Assembly (NCBI RefSeq): GCF_039544005.1
Contig: NZ_BAABKV010000001.1
Location: 4,216,001-4,280,000, forward strand
Reading direction: 5' to 3'
Length of the DNA: 64,000 nt
Source of the DNA: Kitasatospora paranensis
GTDB lineage: Bacteria > Actinomycetota > Actinomycetes > Streptomycetales > Streptomycetaceae
Both the position numbers and the translations under genes were made by a program. The notes beneath the pieces were generated by a model. That model saw only the letters and a list, made by a program, of their open reading frames with translations. It was not told where the DNA came from and did not search any database. Below are positions 1-8,479 of this stretch, in pieces. The first letter of the stretch is position 1. The number at the start of each line of letters is the position of its first letter.

Positions 1-564
1 CCGCAGCGACACACCCGCCGCCCCGACCCCCGCACTGCGGACCGCGGCCTGCGGACCGCGGGAGGCCACCAGCGCGGCGCGGTCCGAGAACAGCACGCCC
101 ACCGCACAGCGCCCGGCCGGGCGGTCCAGCAGCAGACTGGCGGACTCGAATCCCGGCAAGTCCCGGAGCCGGGTCAGCACGGTCTCCCGGAACGCGTCGA
201 CCAGCTGCTGCTCGCCCTCGTGCGCGACGGACAGTTGCACCATCCGGAAGCCGGCCCCGGGGCCGGCGTGCGTGGGCGGGGTGAACACCGGCGCCTCCCA
301 GACGTCGGTGGTGACCGTCCCGGCGAACGGGGACAGCAACGCGCCCCGCTGCTCCCGCAGATGATCGTCGCTGGCCCGCTGGTCCTCCTGGGTGTCCCAC
401 CAGCTGCCCATGACGATCTTGCCGAGCTCACGGTCGGCGAACAGCCCGTAGCCCCGGTAGCCGGCCTGGGTCGCCAGCATCCGGGGAGCGGCCTCCCGGG
501 TGGCGTCGAGAGCCGCGTCGATCAGAGCGGGGTCACCGGTCGCGTAGACGGTGCGGACGTACAT
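1..564 (-). CDS. ABM-type (antibiotic biosynthesis monooxygenase fold) protein, 3' end cut by window edge
   Basis: The reading frame starts at ATG 564-562, with GGAG seven bases upstream, and is open to the left edge (188 codons seen, no stop). It looks like a duplicated dimeric alpha/beta-barrel (ABM/YgiN-like) protein. The N-terminal half carries the run VMGSWWDTQED and the second half a similar unit around MVQLSVAHEGEQQ. Such domains serve as small oxygenases or heme/quinone-binding proteins in the cytoplasm; the substrate cannot be told here. The fold assignment comes from pattern only, and no catalytic residue is diagnostic. Confidence 0.6.
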   Translation of the reverse strand, partial: MYVRTVYATGDPALIDAALDATREAAPRMLATQAGYRGYGLFADRELGKIVMGSWWDTQEDQRASDDHLREQRGALLSPFAGTVTTDVWEAPVFTPPTHAGPGAGFRMVQLSVAHEGEQQLVDAFRETVLTRLRDLPGFESASLLLDRPAGRCAVGVLFSDRAALVASRGPQAAVRSAGVGAAGVSLR

Positions 565-1047
565 CGCTGCTCCTGTCCCTCGCCGGCGCCGCGACCATCG
601 GCGATCGCCCGGCGCCGGGCGTGTGCCACCACCATCCGAGGCCCGCCCCACCCACCGGGCAAGGCAGGACGGTCCGTCCGGGGGATCCGGCCGGGGTCCG
701 CCAGAAGCAGCGCAGCCGGGAGTGGGCTTCGCTGCGCTGCCGAAGCGTGCGCGGCACTGTGGCGCAAGGCCCGCTCGGATCAATGGGAGCGGACCACTGA
801 AACAGCGCATTTCGTATGCAATGCTTCAAAGAGAAAGAATTTGTGCGCTTTGGTCCGATCTGCCCACCGGACCCAATAGGTCTTCCTTGTTGAGCATTGA
901 CCAGTTTGCCCCTCAACTATTTTTAATTTCCCGTGCGAGGCCGAGTCGACTGTGGAAGGATGCCGAAGGGCAGCGGGGGATGCAGGAATGCTCACCCCCA
1001 TTGCATGTTCGATTTTCGGAATTGCCGGATCGTCGAATGGGGGGTTC
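565..1047. other. Intergenic region with an AT-rich promoter-like block
   Basis: No convincing gene is seen. Bases 800-950 are markedly AT-richer than the surroundings. They contain TTGACC (897-902) and TTTAAT (921-926) separated by 18 bp, a plausible vegetative promoter for the secreted peptidoglycan-binding gene. A leader of about 120 nt would follow. A G6 run just before the start codon may act as a weak ribosome binding site. Confidence 0.4.
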
Positions 1048-1406
1048 ATGTTCAAGCGGAAGCTCGCTCGCCTGGCAGTCCTGGGTGGTGCGACTCTGAT
1101 GGCAGTGGGTGGCGGCCTGGCCAGCGCGGAGGCATCCACATCCGCGTCGTACATCGGTTACGGGTACTCCACCAGCGGGAGCGGTGTGTGGTGTGTCCAG
1201 CATGCCCTGAACTATGCGAGGGGGCGGCGCTGACTGAGGACGGCCAGTTCGGCCCGGCCACCAAAAATGCGCTGGTCGGATTCCAGCAGCAGCACGGTCT
1301 GCAGGCGGACGGCGTCGTCGGCCCCCAGACGGGAAGTTCGCTCCTTTCCAACGGGGACCCCTACTACGCCGGCTACTGCTACTCGTTCGTGCGCACCACC
1401 AACTGA
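1048..1406 (+). CDS. Small secreted peptidoglycan-binding-domain protein, interrupted by a single-base frameshift
   Basis: ATG 1048 opens a Sec signal peptide: basic MFKRK, a hydrophobic stretch, then an A-S-A cleavage site near residue 28. A short linker follows, then a PG_binding_1-like helical domain (VWCVQHALNYA, then EDGQFGPATKNALVGFQ and ADGVVGPQT). The first frame stops at 1231-1233. Adding one G to the G5 run at 1220-1224 joins it to the frame that ends at TGA 1404-1406, giving about 119 residues. The domain normally tethers cell-wall hydrolases; alone it may be a secreted wall-binding protein. The break is probably a sequencing indel. Confidence 0.65.
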
Positions 1407-1476
1407 ACCGATCACCGGGACGGTCTCTGTCGGGCTGCACCACTCGACCGATCGGGTAGGAATAATTCGATGCATG

Positions 1477-1504
1477 CACCCGGCCGGGCTTTCCCGGCCG
1501 GGTG
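1477..1504 (+). terminator. Rho-independent-like hairpin after the peptidoglycan-binding gene
   Basis: A perfect 12-bp stem (CACCCGGCCGGG with its complement) closes a 4-nt loop, CTTT. It sits 70 bp after the stop codon. No T-tract follows, as is usual in this genus. Confidence 0.75.
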
Positions 1505-1737
1505 TTCTGCGTGGCGGCCGTGAAGTTCGGCGAAGACCGCTGTGAGCCCTCGTGGTCGGTGGACGGACTGCGATCGGGTTGACCCGACCGAGGTGGTTCG
1601 GCGGGCCGACGAAAAGATCGAGCCTGCCCTGACATGAGGCACTCGGCGGCCCGGAATCACCCGCGGGTCAGGTCAGGACCGGCACCGACGCACTGGTCAG
1701 GGGCGACATGCGGGTGGGCACCGTGACACACAAAGCA
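1505..1737. other. Intergenic, nothing recognised
   Basis: No open frame with a ribosome site, repeat or RNA could be supported between the two convergent hairpins. Confidence 0.4.
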
Positions 1738-1777
1738 CTCAGGGCGGGTACCGACCGAAGTCGGTACCCGCCCTGAG
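1738..1777 (-). terminator. Terminator downstream of tRNA-Ser
   Basis: A perfect 18-bp stem, CTCAGGGCGGGTACCGAC with its complement, closes the tetraloop CGAA. It lies 20 nt past the tRNA 3' end on the minus strand. Confidence 0.85.
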
Positions 1778-1797
1778 CCGGGCTTTCGCCTCACCTG

Positions 1798-1885
1798 CGG
1801 AGGGTGTGGGATTTGAACCCACGGTGAGGGGTCACCTCACGACAGTTTTCAAGACTGTTCCCTTAGGCCGCTCGGGCAACCCTCC
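1798..1885 (-). tRNA. tRNA-Ser (anticodon UGA)
   Basis: The minus strand folds as a class II tRNA. Acceptor strands are GGAGGGT and ACCCTCC with discriminator G. The anticodon arm is CAGTCTTGAAAACTG with anticodon TGA, and there is a long variable arm (GTGAGGTGACCCCTCAC). The T-arm is GTGGGTTCAAATCCCAC. The long variable arm plus the UGA anticodon identify serine. CCA is not encoded. Confidence 0.95.
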
Positions 1886-1957
1886 TGGCGGGGGTCAGCC
1901 TAACGGGTCGGAGCCGGTTCGGTGCACTCCGTTTCCGGGCGGGGGCGGCCGCCGGGG

Positions 1958-3637
1958 TCAGTTGTCGCCCTTGCGCTCGCCGAGGGTGACGGTGGTCTTG
2001 GCGGCCTTGCCGTCGCGGGTGTACTCGACGGCGACCTTCTCGCCGGGCTTGTGCGTCCAGATCTCGGAGACCAGGGTCGGGCCGCTGTCGATCGGGATGC
2101 CGCCGAGCTTGGTGATGACGTCGCCGGCCTTGAGGCCGGCCTGGTCGGCGGGCCCGCCCGGGGTGACGGCCGGGGTGCCCTGGACGGCGGCGGTCTGGAT
2201 CTGGGCGCCGTCACCCGTGTAGTCGTCGTTGCGCAGGACGCCGAGGATGGCGTAGACCGGCTGGCCGCTGGTGATCAGCGTCTCGGCGACCCACTTGGCC
2301 TGGTTGATCGGGATGGCGAAGCCGAGGCCGATCGAGCCGGCCCGGCCGGATCCGCTGGTGTTGGACTGGATCGCCGAGTTGATGCCGATGACCGCACCGG
2401 AGGCGTTGAGCAGCGGGCCGCCGGAGTTGCCCGGGTTGATCGAGGCGTCGGTCTGCAGGGCGTTCATGTAGGAGGCCTGGGCGCCGGTCTCGTCACCGGA
2501 GGCGACGGGGCGGTCCTTGGCGCTGATGATGCCCGTGGTGACGGTGCCCTCCAGGCCGTACGGGGCACCGATCGCGATGGTGGCGTCGCCGACCGCGACC
2601 TTGTCGGAGTCGCCGAGCGGCAGCGGGTTGAGCTTGTCCTTCGGCGGGTTGTCCAGCTTGATGACGGCGACGTCGTACCCCTGGGCGCGGCCGACCACCG
2701 AGGCGCTGTAGGACGAGCCGTCGGAGAACTTGACGGTGAGCTTGCCGCCGTTGGCCGCCGGGGCGACCACGTGGTTGTTGGTGAGGATGTGGCCCTGGGT
2801 GTCGAAGACGAACCCGGTGCCGGTGCCGGACTCCTGCGAGCCGGAGGCCTTGATGGTGACGGTGCTGGGCAGGGCCTTGGCGGCGATGCCGGCCACCGAG
2901 TCCGGCGCCCGGTCGGTGACCTTGCGGCTGTCGCTCACGCTGACGGTGGTGCTGGAGTGCGTGGCACCCGCGGAGCCGCTGTCGCGGTCGGCCACGGCGA
3001 CGCCGATCGCCCCGCCGGCCACGCCGGCGACCAGGGCGACGGCGGTGATCAGCGCGATCATCCCGCCGCGCTTGCGCTTCGGGCCGGGGCCGCCGGAGGA
3101 CGCGTACGGGTACCCCGGGTCACCGGGCTCGCCCGGGCCGCCCGCACCGGGCACGGGGCCGGTCGGGTGGCCCCAGCCGCCGAGCGGCTGGCCGGCGCCG
3201 AACGGGTGGTGCACCTCGTTGCCCGGGGGCTGGGCCGGGGGCGGCGCGGCCGGGGTCCCGTACGGGTCGGTGGCGGCCGCCGGGGTGCCGTACGGGTCGG
3301 CCGCGGGGGCCTGTGCGGCGTACGGGGAGGCGGCGGGGGCGGCCGGCGCCGCGTAGGGGTTGGCCGGCTGCGGTTCGGCCGGGGCCGGCAGGACCGGCGG
3401 CGGTGCGTCGATGTAGGTGGGCGGCGGCGCGTCCAGGTAGGACGGTGCGGCGGGGGCCGGGGCCCCGGCCGGCGGAGCGGGCTCGCTCAGCTTGGTGAGG
3501 GCGAGCGTCGGCGCGGCCTCGACGACCGGCCGGACGTCGGTCGGCGCCGCCTCAGGAGCCGGTGCCACCGCCTGGGGCTCGCCGGAGGGCTGGCCCTCCT
3601 GCGGCCCGGTGGACCCACTCGCGTGCTCGGTGCTCAC
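1958..3637 (-). CDS. HtrA/DegP-like membrane-anchored serine protease with PDZ domain
   Basis: 559 aa from GTG 3637, with GGAGGT upstream. Residues 1-190 are a cytoplasmic Pro/Ala-rich tail with repeated PYGTP units. A basic KRKR precedes a transmembrane helix at about 191-216, followed by a trypsin-like domain and a C-terminal PDZ domain (about 465-550). The catalytic triad is visible as His289 (TNNHVV), Asp322 (YDVAVIKLD) and Ser405 (NPGNSGGP). Such proteases degrade or refold misfolded extracytoplasmic proteins under envelope stress. The gene is monocistronic, 70 bp upstream of the tRNA on the same strand. The family call is very secure; the specific paralogue is not resolved. Confidence 0.95.
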   Translation of the reverse strand: MSTEHASGSTGPQEGQPSGEPQAVAPAPEAAPTDVRPVVEAAPTLALTKLSEPAPPAGAPAPAAPSYLDAPPPTYIDAPPPVLPAPAEPQPANPYAAPAAPAASPYAAQAPAADPYGTPAAATDPYGTPAAPPPAQPPGNEVHHPFGAGQPLGGWGHPTGPVPGAGGPGEPGDPGYPYASSGGPGPKRKRGGMIALITAVALVAGVAGGAIGVAVADRDSGSAGATHSSTTVSVSDSRKVTDRAPDSVAGIAAKALPSTVTIKASGSQESGTGTGFVFDTQGHILTNNHVVAPAANGGKLTVKFSDGSSYSASVVGRAQGYDVAVIKLDNPPKDKLNPLPLGDSDKVAVGDATIAIGAPYGLEGTVTTGIISAKDRPVASGDETGAQASYMNALQTDASINPGNSGGPLLNASGAVIGINSAIQSNTSGSGRAGSIGLGFAIPINQAKWVAETLITSGQPVYAILGVLRNDDYTGDGAQIQTAAVQGTPAVTPGGPADQAGLKAGDVITKLGGIPIDSGPTLVSEIWTHKPGEKVAVEYTRDGKAAKTTVTLGERKGDN

Positions 3638-3895
3638 GGACGACCTCCATAGCTGACAGGACCTTGGCGCATAGTTTTTCGTACAGCCGGTTCGGATGCC
3701 GTAAGCGGCCCCCTGAAGAACGTCTAAGAATCCTTAGGCGTCCCTGACAGAGCCAGGTCACGGGCGTTCCTCGCGGCGCACCGGTCGGTACACCGACGGC
3801 CCCGTCCGGCCGGAGGGCGGTGGTCCGCCATACGGACCGGTACCGGACCGGCCTTGGCTCCGACCGGCGCGCCCGTTAGCCTTTGCTCCCATCTG

Positions 3896-4028
3896 AACAC
3901 GCGGGAGCTTGGACCTTCCAGGCTGAGAGTGCGCTGATCGACCGTACGCCCCGGCACCGACCGGGGCAGGGCGAGGGGCGCAGACCGCCTGAACCTGTCC
4001 GGGTAATGCCGGCGTAGGGAGTATCGGC
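3896..4028 (+). promoter_or_regulatory. TPP (THI-box) riboswitch
   Basis: Thiamin-pyrophosphate aptamer landmarks occur in order: GGCTGAGAG (3931-3939), a variable GC-rich P3 extension, then CCTGAACCTGTCCGGGTAAT and GCCGGCGTAGGGAG ending at 4021. The AGGGAG at the 3' edge of the aptamer is also the likely ribosome binding site for ATG 4030, eight bases on. Ligand binding would therefore hide the translation start directly. Established knowledge: this aptamer represses thiamin synthesis and uptake genes when TPP is abundant. Confidence 0.93.
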
Positions 4029-4029
4029 C

Positions 4030-5402
4030 ATGACGGCTGTTTCGCCTGCCCGTTTTTCCGAGCCGGGTGCCGACGCGCACCGCGAGGCCCCCTGGTGCTG
4101 GACACCGCACCTCCGCGCACCCTCGACGGCCGGGCGCTGTTCGCGCTCTGGGCGAACCTCGGGGTCAGCCTGATCGGCTTCACCAGTGCGGCGACGGTGC
4201 TGGGCGCCAAGGGCTCGGAACTGTCCTTCACGGCCGCCGTGACGGCGATCCTGGTCGGCACCGTGATCGGGACGGCGATGCTGGGCGTCGCCGCGCTGAT
4301 CGGCGCCCGGACGGGCGCGCCGGCGATGGCCGTGCTGCGCGGCCTGTTCGGCACCCGGCTGTCCTACCTGCCGACGGTGCTGAACATCCTGCAGTGCATC
4401 GGCTGGGGCGTGTACGAGCTCACCGTGATCGCCTGGGGTGCGCAGCAGGTGGCGGGCACCGAGGGCTGGCGCTGGCTGTTCGTGGTGGCGGCGGGCGTGC
4501 TGACCACCGTGCTGACCATCTGGCCGCTGGGCTCGATCGCGGTGCTGCGCCGCTACGTGGCCGTCGCGGTGGGTGTGGCGATGGTGTACTTCACCGTCCA
4601 GCTGGGCCGGCAGGGCTTCCCCGACCCGGGGGCGGGCAACTGGCACGGCTTCCTGACCGCGACGGACGCGATCATCGCGGTGTCGATCTCGTTCGTCCCG
4701 CTGGCCGCGGACTACACCCGGCACGCGCGCAGCTCCGGCGCCGCCTTCTGGGGCACGTTCTCCGGCTACACGGTGGCCCAGGTGTGGTGCTACGTGCTGG
4801 GCCTGATCGCGCTGCTCCAGTCGGGCGGCGACCCGGACAAGGTGTTCGCCTCGTTCACCGGGGTGGCGGCGGGCTGGCTGTTCCTGCTGGTGCTCGTCCT
4901 GCGGGAGACGGACCAGTCCTTCGCCAACGTGTACTCGACCGCCATGTCGGTGCACAACCTGCTGCCGCGGGTGGACCGTCGGGTGCTGACCGGCGGGATC
5001 GGCGTGCTGGTGACGGTGCTGGCGCTGCGGATCCAGCAGTTCACCGACTCCTACTACGCCTTCCTGGGCCTGATCGGCTCGGTGTTCGTGCCGCTGTTCG
5101 CGGTGCTGGCCGTCGACTACTTCCTGGGGGCCGGGCGCCGCGGCTGGGACTTGTCGCAGGGCGCGCCGTCGCGTCCGCTGATGCTGTTGCCGTGGGCGCT
5201 CGGCTTCGCGGTCTACCAGTTCCTCAACCCGTCGGCGATCGGCGGCTGGTGGACGGGGATGTGGACGGACCTGCAGTCCGCAGTGGGCTTCACGCCGCAG
5301 TCCTGGACGTCGGCCTCGCTGTTCGGCTTCCTGGTGCCGGCGCTGGCGACCTGGGCGCTGACCCCGTTCACCGCCCGGGTGCGCGGCGGCGCGCAGGACT
5401 GA
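4030..5402 (+). CDS. CytX-like hydroxymethylpyrimidine/thiamin-precursor permease (NCS1 family), frameshifted near its start
   Basis: The protein is a 12-helix nucleobase:cation symporter-1 permease (cytosine/purine/thiamin/allantoin family) with the typical LDGRALFALWANLGVSL opening. It follows a TPP riboswitch, so uptake of the thiamin pyrimidine precursor (HMP) is the likely role, as for CytX. ATG 4030 has the ideal ribosome site, but its frame leaves the permease frame at a C5 run (4088-4092). One added C joins them, giving about 457 aa. Without it, translation would have to begin at GTG 4095, which lacks a ribosome site. The break is probably a sequencing error. Confidence 0.85.
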
Positions 5403-5475
5403 CCGGGCGAGCTGTTCACCCGGGGTTCCCCGTGCCGAGGCGGCCCGGACATCCGGCGGCTCGTAGGGTGGCCGG

Positions 5476-6300
5476 GTGGACACTCAGCATCTGGGCCGGG
5501 CCGCCTCGTCGGCGCCGGCCGACCCGGCGCCGGGCCGCACCGCCGTGCAGGTCGTCGCCCACCGGGGTTCCTCGGCGGCGCTGCCGGAGCACACCCTGGA
5601 GGCGTACCGGCTGGCGATCGACGAGGGCGCGGACGCCCTGGAGTGCGACGTCCGGCTGACCGCCGACGGCCGGCTGGTCTGTGTGCACGACCGGACGGTG
5701 CGGCGGACCTCGGACGGCCGCGGTGCGGTGTCCGCGATGACCCTCGCCGAGCTGTCGGCGCTGGACTTCGGGTCGTGGAAGTCCCCCGAGGCGCCGCGGC
5801 CGAGCGGGATCCTGACCCTGGCCGGGCTGTTGGAGCTGGTCGCCGACGCCGGGCGGCCGGTCGGACTCGCGATCGAGACCAAGCACCCGACCCGGTACGC
5901 CGGCCGGACGGAGGCGGAGCTGCTGCGGATGCTGGACCACTACGGGCTGCTGCCGCGGACGCCCGAGGAGTCCTCCGTACGGGTGATGAGCTTCTCTGAG
6001 CTGTCGCTGCACCGCATCCGGCGGGCCGCACCCGCGCTGCCGACCGTCTACCTGCTGGAGCGCCGGCTGCCGGTGCTGGGCCGGACGCGCTCGCTGCCCG
6101 GCGGTGCGGGCATCGCCGGGCCGGGCATCGAGCTGGTACGGCGCGACCCGGGACTGGTGACGGCGTTGCGCCGGGCCGGGCACCGGGTGCACGTGTGGAC
6201 GGTCGACGAGCCCGCGGACGTCGAACTCTGCCTGGGGCTCGGGGTGGAGGCGCTCATCACCAACCGCCCGCGGGAGGTGCTGGCGCAGCTCGGCCGCTGA
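5476..6300 (+). CDS. Glycerophosphodiester phosphodiesterase (GDPD family)
   Basis: 274 aa from GTG 5476. The GDPD TIM-barrel signature is clear: VVAHRGSS with PEHTLEAY (first His and Glu), ALECDVRLTADGRLVCVHD (metal-binding Glu/Asp and catalytic His), a later AIETKHP, and the C-terminal VHVWTVDE and ALITNRP strands. The enzyme hydrolyses glycerophosphodiesters to glycerol-3-phosphate and an alcohol. No signal peptide is evident, so action is probably cytoplasmic. It lies 73 bp after the permease; co-transcription is possible but a thiamin link is not expected. Confidence 0.92.
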   Translation: MDTQHLGRAASSAPADPAPGRTAVQVVAHRGSSAALPEHTLEAYRLAIDEGADALECDVRLTADGRLVCVHDRTVRRTSDGRGAVSAMTLAELSALDFGSWKSPEAPRPSGILTLAGLLELVADAGRPVGLAIETKHPTRYAGRTEAELLRMLDHYGLLPRTPEESSVRVMSFSELSLHRIRRAAPALPTVYLLERRLPVLGRTRSLPGGAGIAGPGIELVRRDPGLVTALRRAGHRVHVWTVDEPADVELCLGLGVEALITNRPREVLAQLGR

Positions 6301-6554
6301 GCGGGGAGCGGGCGGTCGGCCGGGCCGCGGATCGGGGTGCGCGGGCGCGCGGAACGGGGTGCAAAGCGCGCCCGGAAGCTCAGAAAACGCTCAATTCCCG
6401 TCACTTTCACAACGGACCGTAAGCGGCTAATCGCCCGGTGAATACCGTGAGTTGCGGCGTCATGAAATGTCCGCGCACGATCGCGGGCCGGTCGTTTCCG
6501 ACGCATTCCCAGGGGGCATCCATCCCTCGGCAGACGCTGAAGGAGGTCCCGGGG

Positions 6555-7148
6555 GTGGCGTTGATGGTGGCGCGTGCTGTGCCCGACAAGATCGGGCCGA
6601 CTACGTCGTCCATGGCAGTGCCGCACGGTCCGGCCAGCGTCGGAACCGCCCGGCGCCGCATGCGACGTGAACTCGGCGACCGCGGGATACCGGATGCGGT
6701 CGTGGACGACGCGGTGTTGATCCTTTCCGAACTGCTCAGCAATTCCTGTCGATACGCCCGCCCGTTGGGAAAGCTCACCGAGCTGGACGGCGACACGGAT
6801 GGCGGCGGCGGATACAACGGCGCCCGCGGCAACGGCGCGGCCGCCCGCGGCACCCGTCACGACCAGTACGGCGGGCCGGGCGAACCGGAACCGGGCGGCA
6901 TCCTGGTGCGCTGGTGGACGAGCGAGGACGGCCCGCTCACGCTCGCCGTCACCGACGGCGGCGCGGTCACCCGGCCGATGCCGGCCGCCCCCTCGCTGAC
7001 GGCGCGCGGCGGCCGCGGGCTGAGCATCGTCGGCAAGCTGTCCTGCGCCTGGGGCGTCCGGGACGCGCCCGGCGAGGTCACGGTCTGGGCCGCGGTGGCG
7101 CTGCGGACGGACAAGGCAGACGACCTGACGGGCGGGCCCACCGGGTAG
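6555..7148 (+). CDS. ATP-binding protein of the anti-sigma-factor-like HATPase_c family
   Basis: About 197 aa. GTG 6555 is preferred because AGGAGG (6541-6546) lies 8 bp upstream; an in-frame ATG 5' of it (6438) lacks a site. The histidine-kinase-like ATPase fold shows as VLILSELLSNSCRYA (N box), LAVTDGGAV (G1) and GGRGLSIVGKLS (G2). A Gly-rich low-complexity insert (about residues 75-105) separates N and G1. This small family is abundant in streptomycetes. Some members act as anti-sigma or RsbW-like kinases; no cognate sigma factor or antagonist is adjacent. Confidence 0.85.
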   Translation: MALMVARAVPDKIGPTTSSMAVPHGPASVGTARRRMRRELGDRGIPDAVVDDAVLILSELLSNSCRYARPLGKLTELDGDTDGGGGYNGARGNGAAARGTRHDQYGGPGEPEPGGILVRWWTSEDGPLTLAVTDGGAVTRPMPAAPSLTARGGRGLSIVGKLSCAWGVRDAPGEVTVWAAVALRTDKADDLTGGPTG

Positions 7149-7305
7149 CCGACCTCCCGTCAGCCGTCCGGCACCCGGCGCCGCCGGGCGTGATGCCCCG
7201 GCCGGGCGGGTCCGCGGCACGGCCCGCCGCCCGGGCGTTGCGCCGCGCACCCGGCGAACCTCAGTAGGCTGCCGGTGCACTGTCGCCGTACCCGGGAGCC
7301 GCACC

Positions 7306-8286
7306 ATGGCCAAGAAGGCCGCCAAGTCCTCGTCGCAGCCCAGCCCGACCGCCGCCACCGGCGACGTCCCGGTCGTCGGCGCCCGCGAGAAGTGCCCGTG
7401 CGGCTCCGGCCGCCGTTACAAGGCCTGCCACGGCCGGGAGGCCGCGCACGCCGTCCAGGAGCTGGTGCACCGTCCGTTCGAGGGTCTGCCCGGCGAGGCG
7501 GACTGGGTCGCGCTGCGCGAGCTGGTGCCCGCCGCGACCGTCCCGCTGACGCTGGCCGCCGGGGTGGCGGAGAGCGCCGTCGGCGAGGTGCCGTCGGTGA
7601 CCCTGGCCACCGTGCTGCCGCTGGCCTGGCCGGCGCTGCGCCGCCCGGACGGCTCGATCCTGCTGGGCCTGCAGACCCAGTCCTCCTCCGGCGACCTGAG
7701 CCGGGACCTCGCGGACGCGCTGGAGCTGGCCCTCGCCACCGAGCCGGGCAGCCCCGTGCCGTCCCGTCGCACCGTCCCCGGCGGCCGCCGCCTGCAGGAG
7801 CTGCTGGACACCCGGGCGGCGTTCGTCCCCGAGGTGCACACCGGCTTCGAGTTCTGGCTGGAGGACGCCGAGAGCGCGTCCGGCGAGGTCGCCGCCTCCC
7901 TGGAGCGGGCCAACGCCTCGGCGATCCCGACCGAGAAGGTCACCTCCGTCGACGCCGCGTACTGGTGCGGCACCCCGGACAAGAACCACCTGCGCTGGGT
8001 GATGACGGTGCCGGAGGAGAAGCTGCTGGACGCGCTCGCGCGGCTCTCGGCGGCCGGGCACACCTCGCTGGGCGAGGGCACCAAGCTGGTCGGCTCCTTC
8101 CGGGCGCACGGCCTGACGGTGCCGGTGTGGGACCTCCCCAAGGAGTTCTCCGCGGCCGACTGCGAGAAGCCCGCGGCGGAGTTCGCCGAGCGGCTCGCCG
8201 GCGCGCTGGAGGAGAACGCGCCCCTCGGCGCCGAGGAGCGCCGGGCCCGCGCGAACCTGGTGAACCGTCAGATCACCCTGAACTGA
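7306..8286 (+). CDS. DUF5926 protein with N-terminal SEC-C zinc motif
   Basis: 326 aa. After a short Lys/Ala-rich start, a SEC-C metal-binding motif is visible (REKCPCGSGRRYKACHG), as at the C-terminus of SecA and in many unrelated proteins. The remaining 280 residues form a conserved actinobacterial domain with no signal peptide or membrane segment. Function is unknown. The motif binds one zinc ion and often mediates ribosome or protein contacts. The gene is followed by a promoter/terminator-rich intergenic stretch and by a convergent prim-pol gene. Confidence 0.85.
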   Translation: MAKKAAKSSSQPSPTAATGDVPVVGAREKCPCGSGRRYKACHGREAAHAVQELVHRPFEGLPGEADWVALRELVPAATVPLTLAAGVAESAVGEVPSVTLATVLPLAWPALRRPDGSILLGLQTQSSSGDLSRDLADALELALATEPGSPVPSRRTVPGGRRLQELLDTRAAFVPEVHTGFEFWLEDAESASGEVAASLERANASAIPTEKVTSVDAAYWCGTPDKNHLRWVMTVPEEKLLDALARLSAAGHTSLGEGTKLVGSFRAHGLTVPVWDLPKEFSAADCEKPAAEFAERLAGALEENAPLGAEERRARANLVNRQITLN

Positions 8287-8290
8287 CGGG

Positions 8291-8312
8291 AAATGTGACT
8301 CGCATCACATTT
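8291..8312. promoter_or_regulatory. Perfect CRP/FNR-type palindrome
   Basis: Half-sites AAATGTGA and TCACATTT flank the 6-bp spacer CTCGCA, matching the TGTGA-N6-TCACA architecture of CRP-family operators. It sits 5 bp past the DUF5926 stop and 46 bp upstream of a promoter-like -35 element. Confidence 0.6.
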
Positions 8313-8357
8313 CCGGCCGTGGGACGAAAAAGCCAGGTCGCGCCATGGCCGGACAAA

Positions 8358-8386
8358 TTGGCGGGCCGACGGATCTTTGTTACTGT
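8358..8386 (+). promoter_or_regulatory. Promoter-like TTGGCG-N17-TACTGT in front of a hairpin
   Basis: TTGGCG (8358-8363) and TACTGT (8381-8386) have the optimal 17-bp spacing. The -10 region overlaps a perfect 14-bp palindrome, ACTGTTTAAACAGT (8382-8395). Transcription would begin close to the hairpin at 8396, suggesting a very short RNA. Confidence 0.4.
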
Positions 8387-8395
8387 TTAAACAGT

Positions 8396-8436
8396 CCGGT
8401 CGCTGGTGCATCCCCCGTCGCCAGCGACCGGATTTT
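8396..8436 (+). terminator. Strong hairpin with T-tract, between convergent genes
   Basis: CCGGTCGCTGG and its complement (11 bp) close a 14-nt loop containing a C5 run, followed by ATTTT. It can end the upstream DUF5926 transcript and, because of its own upstream promoter-like element, could be the body of a small RNA. Confidence 0.75.
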
Positions 8437-8479
8437 CCATGCCCGGACAGGCCGGGCCGGCCCGGCCCCGCCGAGCGGA

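Noticed and set aside
1048..1406. Programmed -1 frameshifting at the G5 run
   Set aside because: The heptamer does not fit X-XXY-YYZ with a downstream pseudoknot that I can see, and the same type of break recurs in unrelated genes.
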